Part shown: positions 53,307-61,029 of the stretch, piece after piece
Layout of the letters: each line of letters starts with the position of its first letter
How positions within the stretch are numbered: the first letter of the stretch is position 1
DNA from: Eubacteriales bacterium
GTDB lineage: Bacteria > Bacillota > Clostridia > Lachnospirales > Lachnospiraceae
NCBI GenBank assembly: GCA_030536995.1
Contig: JAUNOY010000005.1
Coordinates: 48,448-112,447, forward strand
Direction: 5' to 3'
Length of the DNA: 64,000 bases
Translations under genes and position numbers: made by a program
The notes under the pieces: generated by a model
Told to the model about the DNA's origin: nothing
Databases searched by the model: none
The model's input: the letters and a program-made list of their open reading frames with translations, nothing else

Positions 53307-53359
53307 ATTATAGAACTATTTCAGCAATTTGTCAAATGTTTTCGCTGAATTTATTATCG
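53307..53359 (-). promoter_or_regulatory. Leftward lysogeny promoter with the same operator arrangement
   Basis: On the reverse strand TTGACA (53335-53330), 17-base spacer, perfect TATAAT (53312-53307). AATAAATTCAGC (within 53359-53344) ends eight bases before the -35. A TGAA-N4-TTC site (53323-53312) lies in the spacer, overlapping the -10. It drives repressor and secreted-protein genes and points toward the rightward promoter. Confidence 0.85.
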
Positions 53360-53381
53360 AAAAATGAAAGGGGTGAAACGG

Positions 53382-53579
53382 ATGTCAGACTTCAAAAAGG
53401 AAGTGAAGATTCAGTTGATTCATAAAGGTATGACGATGACAAATCTTGCTGAAGAAATGGGAATCAGTATTTCTTATCTTTCAGACCTACTGAATGGTAA
53501 AAGAACCAATCAGGCACAGCTTGACAGAATCAAAACCTTCCTGAATTTATCTGATACCGAGCAGTATGAAGCAGAATAG
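53382..53579 (+). CDS. Small HTH (Cro-like) protein
   Basis: This 65-residue protein is read from ATG 53382, behind AAAGGGGTGAAACGG; ATG 53364 has no site. It is almost entirely one XRE-type helix-turn-helix (MTMTNLAEEMGISISYLSDL). As first rightward gene opposite the repressor it occupies the Cro position and should bind the same operators. It overlaps the next gene by 14 bases. Confidence 0.8.
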   Translation: MSDFKKEVKIQLIHKGMTMTNLAEEMGISISYLSDLLNGKRTNQAQLDRIKTFLNLSDTEQYEAE

Positions 53580-53751
53580 GTTATCGGTTTCACAATGTGC
53601 GTCACTGATGAATGTGTCAGAACAGTTTGTCAGGATTGGACTTCAAAGGGGTGTATTCCCTTGGGGGTATGCGGTGAAGATGTCATCACAATGGACATAC
53701 TTCATTAGTCCTGTGAAGTTTACTGAACACACAGGTATCACTGTGTTATAG
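53566..53751 (+). CDS. Excisionase-like small HTH protein
   Basis: This 61-residue protein has a winged-helix pattern of the excisionase/MerR type (LSVSQCASLMNVSEQFVRIG, then GVFPWGYAVK). This form is common for phage proteins of the early left cluster that bend DNA for excision or act as regulators. It overlaps the Cro-like gene and has a weak GAGCAGT site, consistent with coupled translation. Confidence 0.7.
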   Translation: MKQNRLSVSQCASLMNVSEQFVRIGLQRGVFPWGYAVKMSSQWTYFISPVKFTEHTGITVL

Positions 53752-53764
53752 AAAGGAGAATATT

Positions 53765-54451
53765 ATGGAAGGTTATAAAGTTTTCGAACCTGATTGGACA
53801 TGTAGAGGATTTCAATATGAAGTTGGAAAAACATTTGAAGAAGATGTAAAACCTTCTTGTTGTAATAGAGGATTTCATTTTTGCAAAGAATTAAAAGACT
53901 GTTTTAATTATTATCCGTTCAATCCTGATAACAAAGTTGCAAAGGTAGTTGCGCTTGGTGAACTTGATAAAGAATTAGATGGGAGTAAATATTGTACTAA
54001 TAAAATTCAGATTGTTGAAGAAATCAGTTGGGAAGATGTATTAAGAATGGTAAACCTTGGAAAAGGAAACACAGGTCTATGCAACAGCGGTGATTGGAAC
54101 AATACTAACTTTTCAAACGGATGTTTTAATACACAAGAACCTAAAATCTTATTGTTTGATAAACCTTCAGATTGGACATATCGTGATTGGCTAAATTCTA
54201 AAGCAAGACATATATTGAATCAGATACCAAGACATGTGGTTGAATGGGTTCATTCAAGTGATATGACAGAAGAAGAAAAGAAATCTTATCCAACATATGA
54301 AACAACGGGCGGTTATTTAAAAATCCTTGATGAAAAAGATTGCAGTCAGATTTGGTGGGATGGACTTTCTAATGAACGTAGAGATATTATTACATCACTT
54401 CCGAATTTCAATACTGAAATTTTTGAGAAATGCACAGGTATAAAGATATGA
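53765..54451 (+). CDS. DUF7666-like phage protein of unknown function
   Basis: This 228-residue protein begins with the pattern YKVFEPDWTCRGFQYEVGKT, as in the DUF7666 family of phage and bacterial proteins. A Cys/His cluster follows (CCNRGFHFCKEL). An Asn-rich stretch (GLCNSGDWNNTNFSNG) resembles pentapeptide-like turns and is typical of the group. No catalytic motif is evident. The start follows GAAAGGAGAATATT. Its end overlaps the helicase start by four bases. Confidence 0.7.
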   Translation: MEGYKVFEPDWTCRGFQYEVGKTFEEDVKPSCCNRGFHFCKELKDCFNYYPFNPDNKVAKVVALGELDKELDGSKYCTNKIQIVEEISWEDVLRMVNLGKGNTGLCNSGDWNNTNFSNGCFNTQEPKILLFDKPSDWTYRDWLNSKARHILNQIPRHVVEWVHSSDMTEEEKKSYPTYETTGGYLKILDEKDCSQIWWDGLSNERRDIITSLPNFNTEIFEKCTGIKI

Positions 54452-55713
54452 TAAAACTTTTTCCGCATCAGGAAGAAGCGATAAATGAAACCAAGGGATT
54501 TCATAACATTGGAGTTTACCATGATATGGGACTGGGGAAAACCTTCACAGGGTCAGAAATGATGAAGCGATTTGACTGTAAAGTAAACCTGATTGTATGT
54601 CAAAAGTCAAAAGTTCAGGATTGGGTGGAACATTTCACTGAATATTATCGAATGCAGGTATTTGACTTAACAGTTAAATCACAGCTTGCAGAATTTCATG
54701 GACTGTCGCAGGACGAAAGATTTTACATCGTGGGAATCATCAACTATGAACTAGCTTGGCGAAGAAAAGAACTTCTTGATTTGAAAGAATTTACCTTGAT
54801 GTTGGATGAATCATCCTTGATTCAGAATCAGAAAGCAAAGCAGACTAAATTCATTCTGAAGATGCAACCTGCACATGTAATTCTTCTTTCAGGAACACCT
54901 GTCGGTGGAAAATATGAAAACTTGTGGTCACAGATGCACCTACTTGGATGGAATATCACCGAAACGCTTTACAATAAACAGTATGTTAATTGGAAAAAGA
55001 TTGATTCGGGTGGATTCACTCACAAGATTGTGGACAAAGATGACCCATACAAGAATGTTGAAAGACTGAAAAAGAAGATGCGTGAGCATGGTGCAATATT
55101 CAAGAAGACTGAAGAATGTTTTGATTTACCTGAACAGGTATTCACAGAAATCAAAGTGAAAGCGCCTAAAGAATATTGGAAATTCCTGAAAAATGAATAC
55201 ATAGTCATTGATGGAATGGAACTGATTGGTGACACAAGTCTGACTAAACTGCTATATAGTAGACAAATTTGTAGTCAGTATAATAAAGAAAAGATTGAAG
55301 CCTTCAATGATTTGGTAGCATCAACAACTGACAGATTGATTGTGTTTTACAATTTTAATGAAGAACTTTATCAGTTGAAAAAGGTATGTGAAGAACTTGG
55401 AAGACCGATATCAGAAATAAATGGTCACATGAAAGACTTGACTGCATACGAACAAGAAAGTGATTCAATTACACTGTGTCAATATCAGTCAGCATCAAAA
55501 GGATTAAATCTTCAAAAGTGTAACAGGATTGTATATTTTAGCCTTACGTTATCTTCAGAAGATTTCGAACAGTCCAAGAAAAGGATTCACCGAATTGGAC
55601 AGAAAAACACATGTTTCTACTACCTGATGATTTGCAGGGGAACAGTCGAAGAACAGATTTTGAAAAACTTAAAAGAAAGGAAGGATTTTACCGATGATTT
55701 GTTTAAAGAATAA
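54448..55713 (+). CDS. SNF2-type phage helicase / ATPase
   Basis: This 421-residue superfamily 2 ATPase has motif I DMGLGKT near residue 30, motif II LDESS near residue 120 (in place of DEAH), motif III LLSGTP, and a C-terminal helicase domain with SASKGLNLQ and KKRIHRIGQKN (motifs V and VI). This compact form without extra domains is typical of the early replication region of siphoviruses infecting Firmicutes. The ATG overlaps the previous stop. It should remodel or unwind DNA for replication or recombination. Confidence 0.9.
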   Translation: MIKLFPHQEEAINETKGFHNIGVYHDMGLGKTFTGSEMMKRFDCKVNLIVCQKSKVQDWVEHFTEYYRMQVFDLTVKSQLAEFHGLSQDERFYIVGIINYELAWRRKELLDLKEFTLMLDESSLIQNQKAKQTKFILKMQPAHVILLSGTPVGGKYENLWSQMHLLGWNITETLYNKQYVNWKKIDSGGFTHKIVDKDDPYKNVERLKKKMREHGAIFKKTEECFDLPEQVFTEIKVKAPKEYWKFLKNEYIVIDGMELIGDTSLTKLLYSRQICSQYNKEKIEAFNDLVASTTDRLIVFYNFNEELYQLKKVCEELGRPISEINGHMKDLTAYEQESDSITLCQYQSASKGLNLQKCNRIVYFSLTLSSEDFEQSKKRIHRIGQKNTCFYYLMICRGTVEEQILKNLKERKDFTDDLFKE

Positions 55714-55894
55714 GATTTTAAAAACGCTTGCGTTTTTAAATTTCCTGTCATTTCTGTGCATGATGGCATCAGAAGTAACTTTTCTTTCATTCACAATTGC
55801 GTTTTTGAATTTAGCGTTCCTGTTCCTGATGGCTTATGCAAACGGATGGGTGTACGGAACAGATAGATATTATGAAAGAGAGGGTAAACGATGA
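55694..55894 (+). CDS. Small two-helix membrane protein
   Basis: This 66-residue protein has two hydrophobic segments (residues 10-26 and 30-47) and a charged end (YERE). It overlaps the helicase end by 20 bases and the next gene by four, with GGAAGGATTTTACCG before its start, which supports translation. The function is unknown. Confidence 0.65.
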   Translation: MICLKNKILKTLAFLNFLSFLCMMASEVTFLSFTIAFLNLAFLFLMAYANGWVYGTDRYYEREGKR

Positions 55895-56322
55895 AAAAAT
55901 GTAAACTTGCAATTGATGAGAACATGAATTGTCAAATGTGTTGCTATTACTGTGATGACAAATATATTTGCAATGATGTTTGTAGTGAAATCATGGAAGA
56001 CTGTCCTAAATTAATCGAAGAAACAGAACTTGATGTGATTCAGTCAGCAGTTCCCGATGTATTAAAAGCAATCACAGATATTACAGTTGAAAAAAAGAAA
56101 CTTGATGAACAGGAAAAACTGATGAAAGAAAAATTGCTTCATGCGATGGAAGAACATGGAATCAAGTCATTTGAAAATGCAAAAGTCAAATTCATGTATG
56201 TAGCACCATCAACAAGAACATCCATTGATTCAGCGAAGCTGAAGAAAGAACTTCCAGAGGTGGCGGAGCATTATTCCAAGACATCCAAAGTGTCTGCATC
56301 AGTCAGAATTACAGTAAAGTAG
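55891..56322 (+). CDS. Siphovirus Gp157-like protein with N-terminal Cys cluster
   Basis: This 143-residue protein has a helical central part (residues 65-105) and the C-terminal pattern APSTRTSIDSAKLKKELPEV with KVSASVRI, characteristic of siphovirus Gp157-like proteins, which were first noted in phage-resistance studies in Streptococcus. The first 45 residues contain eight Cys (CQMCCYYCDD), suggesting an added metal site. A four-base overlap with the preceding gene indicates coupling. Confidence 0.8.
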   Translation: MKKCKLAIDENMNCQMCCYYCDDKYICNDVCSEIMEDCPKLIEETELDVIQSAVPDVLKAITDITVEKKKLDEQEKLMKEKLLHAMEEHGIKSFENAKVKFMYVAPSTRTSIDSAKLKKELPEVAEHYSKTSKVSASVRITVK

Positions 56323-56330
56323 GTGATTGA

Positions 56331-56699
56331 ATGGCATCGGAAAAGAATTTTGAAAACAGGGTTAAAGCTTTCCTGAAAGAACAGGGATGTTACTTCATCA
56401 AATATTGGGGTGGAGGTGAATTCACCAAAGCAGGTGTTCCTGACATCTTGGTATGTTGTAATGGTAAATTCCTTGGGGTTGAAGTGAAAGCACAGACAGG
56501 AAGACCTAAGATGTTGCAGGTTCAGAATCTGAAAAAGATTAATGAAGCAGGGGGTTATGGTGTTCTGTTATATCCGAATCACTTCGACTTGTTCAAAAAC
56601 CTGATTCTTTGCATTAAAGCTGAAGATGAAAATGCTTCATACAACTATGACATCTTTAATAATTTGCTTACATGGTGGGAAAGGAAACTGAATGGATAG
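56331..56699 (+). CDS. VRR-NUC domain nuclease
   Basis: This 122-residue single-domain nuclease of the PD-(D/E)XK superfamily has the VRR-NUC core GVPDILVC ... GVEVKAQTGRP and the N-terminal Glu in FENRVKAFL. Stand-alone phage VRR-NUC proteins are implicated in resolving branched DNA during replication or recombination. The start follows GTAGGTGATTGA. It overlaps the next nuclease/ATPase gene by eight bases. Confidence 0.9.
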   Translation: MASEKNFENRVKAFLKEQGCYFIKYWGGGEFTKAGVPDILVCCNGKFLGVEVKAQTGRPKMLQVQNLKKINEAGGYGVLLYPNHFDLFKNLILCIKAEDENASYNYDIFNNLLTWWERKLNG

Positions 56700-58278
56700 A
56701 TTTCATTTTTCAACAGCACAGTGTTTTGAGAACTGTCCCGCAAGGTTTGATTTTAGATACAATCAGAATTTGGACACCCTTCCACCTGACAATGCTGATA
56801 ATCCTTTGTTACTTGGGACAGCACTTCACAGGGGAATGGAAGTTGGAATGAAACAAGCTATTCAGGAATACAAGAATGCTTTCCCTATTATCACTGACTT
56901 ACACGTCAATGAAATCATCAAGTTGGAATATTGGATTCCTAAAATGCGGGAACTTCTTCCTGAAGGATTGCATGAAGTGAATTTCAAAAACGACGTGTAT
57001 GAAGGAACAGCAGACCTGTTAGTTCCTGTTGAAAATGGACAGTTTGATTTATATGACTTTAAGTATTCAAATAACATTGAGCATTATATGTTATCTAACC
57101 AGTTGCATGTGTATAAGTATTTTTTACACCGAACGAAAGGAATCAAGGTTAGAAATATGTTCTTTGTATTTGTACCGAAGGTACAAATAAAGCAAAAGAA
57201 AACAGAAACCATTCAGGATTTTAGAAACAGAATATTTCAGGAACTTGAATCTAAAGAGATTCAAGTGAAAGAAGTTAAATACAACCCTAATAGGGTGGAA
57301 AATTTCATGCACACTTGCATGAAGATTGGATTGACAAGAAATTACAAAAAATCAGTCACATATCTTTGTGACTGGTGTGAATACAAAGACTATTGTCGGG
57401 AAGGATTAGATTATATGTTATTACCAAGTGCAGAAAGAAGACAGATTTCTAAAGTTACAAAAAGAAAATTATGGATTTATGGCGGTTCTTTTAGTGGAAA
57501 GACAACGTTTATGGACAAAGCGCCATCACCACTTAACCTGAACACAGATGGCAATATTCAGTTCGTCACAATGCCTTATCTTGCTATCAAGGACAAGATG
57601 GAAGGAAGACAGAGAATCCTTGCATGGAAGGTATTCAAGGATGCAATCGATGAACTTGAAAAGACAGCAGGACAGAACGGATTTAAGACCATTATCGTTG
57701 ACCTTCTGGAAGACACTTATGAATCTTGTAGATTATTCATGTATGATAAATTAGGTATTACACATGAATCAGATGATTCATTCAGAGCATGGGACAAGGT
57801 CAGAACAGAATTCCTGTCCACTATGAGAAAGGTGTTTAACCTTGATTATGAGAATATCGTGGTAATTTCTCATGAAGATACTTCCAAAGATATTACCAAG
57901 AAAACAGGTGATAAAATTACATCCATCAAGCCTAATATCAATGATAAGGTTGCATCCAAGATTGCAGGTATGGTTGACATTGTTGCAAGGGTTGTAGTTG
58001 AAGACGATGAATCAAGAACGCTGAATTTTAAATCTAACGAAGTTATTTTCGGCGGTGGAAGACTGAAGAACATTCAGACTACATCCTGTCCTTTAGATTG
58101 GGACGAACTTCTGAAGGTTTACGATGAAGCAAATTTTTTTGAAGAAGGTGCTGAATTAATTCGGGAAGATGAAACAAAACCTGATGAAGAAGTGGAAGAA
58201 CCTGAAGAAACAGAGCAGGTTGAAGAAGAACCTGCAAAACCTGCTAGAACATCGAGAAGAACAAGAAAGGAAAGATAA
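56692..58278 (+). CDS. PD-(D/E)XK Fe-S-type nuclease fused to an AAA/Sak4-like ATPase
   Basis: This 528-residue protein joins two functions. Residues 1-240 are a RecB/Cas4-like nuclease with GTALHRGME, YEGTADLLV and LYDFKYSNN; the single N-terminal Cys (CFENC region) and CDWCEYKDYC match the C...C-x2-C-x5-C iron-sulfur pattern of AddB and Cas4. Residues 255-490 are a RecA-like ATPase with Walker A GGSFSGKTTF and Walker B TIIVDLLED, of the type called Sak4/AAA_24 in phage recombination modules. The last 40 residues are an acidic-basic tail. DUF669, a usual Sak4 companion, follows. End resection plus strand annealing in one chain is the likely role. Confidence 0.85.
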   Translation: MDRFHFSTAQCFENCPARFDFRYNQNLDTLPPDNADNPLLLGTALHRGMEVGMKQAIQEYKNAFPIITDLHVNEIIKLEYWIPKMRELLPEGLHEVNFKNDVYEGTADLLVPVENGQFDLYDFKYSNNIEHYMLSNQLHVYKYFLHRTKGIKVRNMFFVFVPKVQIKQKKTETIQDFRNRIFQELESKEIQVKEVKYNPNRVENFMHTCMKIGLTRNYKKSVTYLCDWCEYKDYCREGLDYMLLPSAERRQISKVTKRKLWIYGGSFSGKTTFMDKAPSPLNLNTDGNIQFVTMPYLAIKDKMEGRQRILAWKVFKDAIDELEKTAGQNGFKTIIVDLLEDTYESCRLFMYDKLGITHESDDSFRAWDKVRTEFLSTMRKVFNLDYENIVVISHEDTSKDITKKTGDKITSIKPNINDKVASKIAGMVDIVARVVVEDDESRTLNFKSNEVIFGGGRLKNIQTTSCPLDWDELLKVYDEANFFEEGAELIREDETKPDEEVEEPEETEQVEEEPAKPARTSRRTRKER

Positions 58279-58281
58279 GCT

Positions 58282-58710
58282 ATGATGAACAACACAATTC
58301 AGAAAATGAAAGACAATGGGATGTATGACAGAATGGTGAAATTCTTTGCAGAGAAGAAAGTGGAAAACGAAGGTAAAGATTTCACAAGAAAGAATGTTGA
58401 AAGAATTATTGAATTTGAAATTCTTGCACGTTCAGAGCATGATTTTGTAGACACATTGATTCAGGATTCTATTGATTTGGGAATCAGCAAATTAGTTGAA
58501 CTGATTATGAACGCAGTGGAAGAACAGGTGAAGGTTTACGCACTAAATGATGTAGACCCTGATGTACTGTTTGAGAAAGCGACAGGATGCAAACATGCTG
58601 ACCTTGAAATAGGTGACAGCGGATTTAAGAAATCCAATGAAGGCAAGATTAAAGATGCAGTTGTTGGTGGATTCTTAAAATTTGTTTTAAATAATATTTT
58701 AGGTAAATAA
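58282..58710 (+). CDS. Hypothetical phage protein
   Basis: This 142-residue, mostly helical protein has no motif I recognise. It lies three bases after the nuclease/ATPase and just before DUF669, inside the recombination module, with a GAAAGGAAAGATAAGCT site. The C-terminus is hydrophobic (VVGGFLKFVLNNILG). A function in recombination is inferred from position only. Confidence 0.65.
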   Translation: MMNNTIQKMKDNGMYDRMVKFFAEKKVENEGKDFTRKNVERIIEFEILARSEHDFVDTLIQDSIDLGISKLVELIMNAVEEQVKVYALNDVDPDVLFEKATGCKHADLEIGDSGFKKSNEGKIKDAVVGGFLKFVLNNILGK

Positions 58711-58733
58711 GAAAGGTTAAAAAGGTGAAAATT

Positions 58734-59189
58734 ATGAGTATTTTTGAAAATTGGGACAAAAGTATTGATACAGAAGGATTACAGAAAGACATCGCTGAAG
58801 CCGAAAAATCTGGTGGTTCAGGGGAATATGAGGAAGTTCCTGTCGGTACATACGAGGTGAAAATTGAAAAGATGGAACTGAAGGAATCCAAAAAAGGTGA
58901 CCCAATGTTCTTCTGTCAGTTCAGAATCCTTCAGGGTGGCTTCAAAAACAGTTGTCTGTTCATGAATCAGGTCATCACACAGGGCTTCCAGATTGGACAG
59001 GTCAACCGATTCCTTCGTAGTCTTGACGCTGTGGACACTGTGGAATTTAAAACATACGCACAGTATAATGACCTGATTCTTGACATCATGGAAGCGATTG
59101 ATGAAAAACTGGAATTTCTGCTTGAATTTAAAAAGTCTAAAAAAGACTTCCCTATTTACACAATCAAAGAAGTATACGAAGTAGAGTAA
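58734..59189 (+). CDS. DUF669 protein, candidate single-strand-binding partner of the Sak4-like ATPase
   Basis: This 151-residue protein is read from ATG 58734, eight bases after AAAAGG; a GTG at 58725 lies in that site. It shows the DUF669 pattern: VPVGTYEVKIEKMELKES, QFRILQGGFKN and NQVITQGFQIG. DUF669 proteins occur next to Sak4-type recombinases and are thought to bind single-stranded DNA. The gene order here supports this. Confidence 0.85.
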   Translation: MSIFENWDKSIDTEGLQKDIAEAEKSGGSGEYEEVPVGTYEVKIEKMELKESKKGDPMFFCQFRILQGGFKNSCLFMNQVITQGFQIGQVNRFLRSLDAVDTVEFKTYAQYNDLILDIMEAIDEKLEFLLEFKKSKKDFPIYTIKEVYEVE

Positions 59190-59206
59190 GGAAAGGCGGG
59201 TGAATC

Positions 59207-61024
59207 TTGATGTTGTTCTTTGACTTTGAAGTATTCGTCAAGGATTGGCTTGTAGTCATCCTTGATATGAATGCTAGAAAAGAATATATCATTGTAAATT
59301 CACCTGATGAGCTTAAAGCATTCTACGAAAAGCATAAAAATGATATTTGGATAGGATTCAACAATCATCATTATGATGATTACATCCTGAAAGGCATTCT
59401 GTGCGACATGAATCCCAAGGAAATCAATGACCACATCATTGTAAAAGAACAAGCAGGTTGGACGTTTTCCAACCTGTTTCGTTCAATCCCGCTTCTGTCT
59501 TATGATGTTTTTCAGGCAAAGGTGGACAGGGGATTGAAGTTCTTCGAAGGGTCACTTGGGAATATGGTGAAAGAATCATCCATCCCATTCGATATTCCAA
59601 GGAAACTTACTGAAGCTGAAATTCAGGAAACAATTAAATATTGTAGACATGATGTTGAACAGACAGTTGAAGTATTTATTCAAAGGAAAGCTGATTTTGA
59701 TGCTATTGTTTCGCTGATAAAAATGTTTTCAGAATCATTATCAATTAAAGATATCGGTCTTACTAAGGCTCAAATGAGTGCTAAAATTTTAGAGTGTAAA
59801 AAGGTCAGCAGGAATGATGAATTTGACCTGTTTGTATTACCTTGTATTGATATCAAGAAGTACAGAAAAGCAATAGATTTTTACATGTCGATGAAAGGGA
59901 AAACAAATCAGAAAGAAGTGTATTCCCAAAAGTTGAACATGGTTATATCAGGAATCGTACATAATATCAGTTGGGGTGGAATTCATGCGGGAAAAGAAAG
60001 ATACATGAATCTTGGAAAAGGTAGGCAGATTTGGCACATTGACGTGGCTTCGTTTTATCCAAGATTGATGATATTTCATAATCTGCTCACAAGGAATTCC
60101 AGTAAACCTGACAAGTTCAAAATGATTTACGATAAACGAATCGAGTTGAAACATGCGGGGAAGAAGAAAGAACAAGCACCTTTGAAAATCGTTATCAATG
60201 GTACTTATGGAATCAGTAAAGCAGTAACATCAACAGCGTATGACCCAAGGAATGCGAATCTAATATGTATGAATGGTCAGTTGATGCTGATTGACCTGAT
60301 TGAACATCTCGAAAAGATAGATGGATTTGAATTAATACAGTCCAACACAGATGGTCTGATTATCAGTCTTCCTGATACAGATGAAGCGTTTGAACAGATG
60401 GATGACATTTGTTTTGAATGGGAAAAAAGATGCAACATGGAATTGGAATTTGATGAAATCACTTCCATTTGGGAAAAAGATGTGAACAACTATGTATTCA
60501 TCTTTTCAAATGGGAAGGTTGAAAGAAAAGGTGCATATGTGAAAGAATTGTCTGCACTTGATTATGACCTTCCAATCGTCAATAAAGCGATTGTAGATAG
60601 AATTACGAAAGGAATTCCGATTGAACGAACTATCAGAGAATGTGATGACCTGAAGGAATTCCAGATGATTAAAAAGATTTCATCAAAATATAAATGTCTT
60701 CTGCATGGTGGACATTGGGACTCATACAAAGCAATTAATCCGTCCAGTGGTCGATTGAAAACATTTACAAGATTTATCGGGAATCCTACAAAACTTCCTG
60801 AACGATGTGTTAGGGTGTTTGCATCAGTCAATGAATCAGATGGCGGTCTGTGGAAAATCAAAAAGGACGGAAGTCAGGCGAAGGTTGAAGGGACACCTGA
60901 GCACTGTTTCATTTTCAATGAAAACGTGAATGATGTAAAAGTTCCTGCAAAGTTAGACAAGCAGTGGTACATGAATACCGCATACGATAGAATCGCAGGA
61001 TTTGGAATAAATGAAGGAAGGTGA
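59207..61024 (+). CDS. Family B-type phage DNA polymerase
   Basis: This 605-residue polymerase is read from the first ATG 59207; ATG 59210 is equally possible. It has an N-terminal 3'-5' exonuclease (FFDFEVF, GFNNHHYDDYIL, YCRHDVEQT). Polymerase motifs are A (DVASFYPRL, near residue 282), B (KIVINGTYGIS, near 328) and C (SNTDGLIIS, near 385, with a single TD where YGDTDS is usual). These are family B signatures, not family A. No terminal-protein insert is obvious. It should replicate the phage genome with the primase/helicase encoded next. Confidence 0.88.
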   Translation: MMLFFDFEVFVKDWLVVILDMNARKEYIIVNSPDELKAFYEKHKNDIWIGFNNHHYDDYILKGILCDMNPKEINDHIIVKEQAGWTFSNLFRSIPLLSYDVFQAKVDRGLKFFEGSLGNMVKESSIPFDIPRKLTEAEIQETIKYCRHDVEQTVEVFIQRKADFDAIVSLIKMFSESLSIKDIGLTKAQMSAKILECKKVSRNDEFDLFVLPCIDIKKYRKAIDFYMSMKGKTNQKEVYSQKLNMVISGIVHNISWGGIHAGKERYMNLGKGRQIWHIDVASFYPRLMIFHNLLTRNSSKPDKFKMIYDKRIELKHAGKKKEQAPLKIVINGTYGISKAVTSTAYDPRNANLICMNGQLMLIDLIEHLEKIDGFELIQSNTDGLIISLPDTDEAFEQMDDICFEWEKRCNMELEFDEITSIWEKDVNNYVFIFSNGKVERKGAYVKELSALDYDLPIVNKAIVDRITKGIPIERTIRECDDLKEFQMIKKISSKYKCLLHGGHWDSYKAINPSSGRLKTFTRFIGNPTKLPERCVRVFASVNESDGGLWKIKKDGSQAKVEGTPEHCFIFNENVNDVKVPAKLDKQWYMNTAYDRIAGFGINEGR

Positions 61025-61029
61025 ACAAC

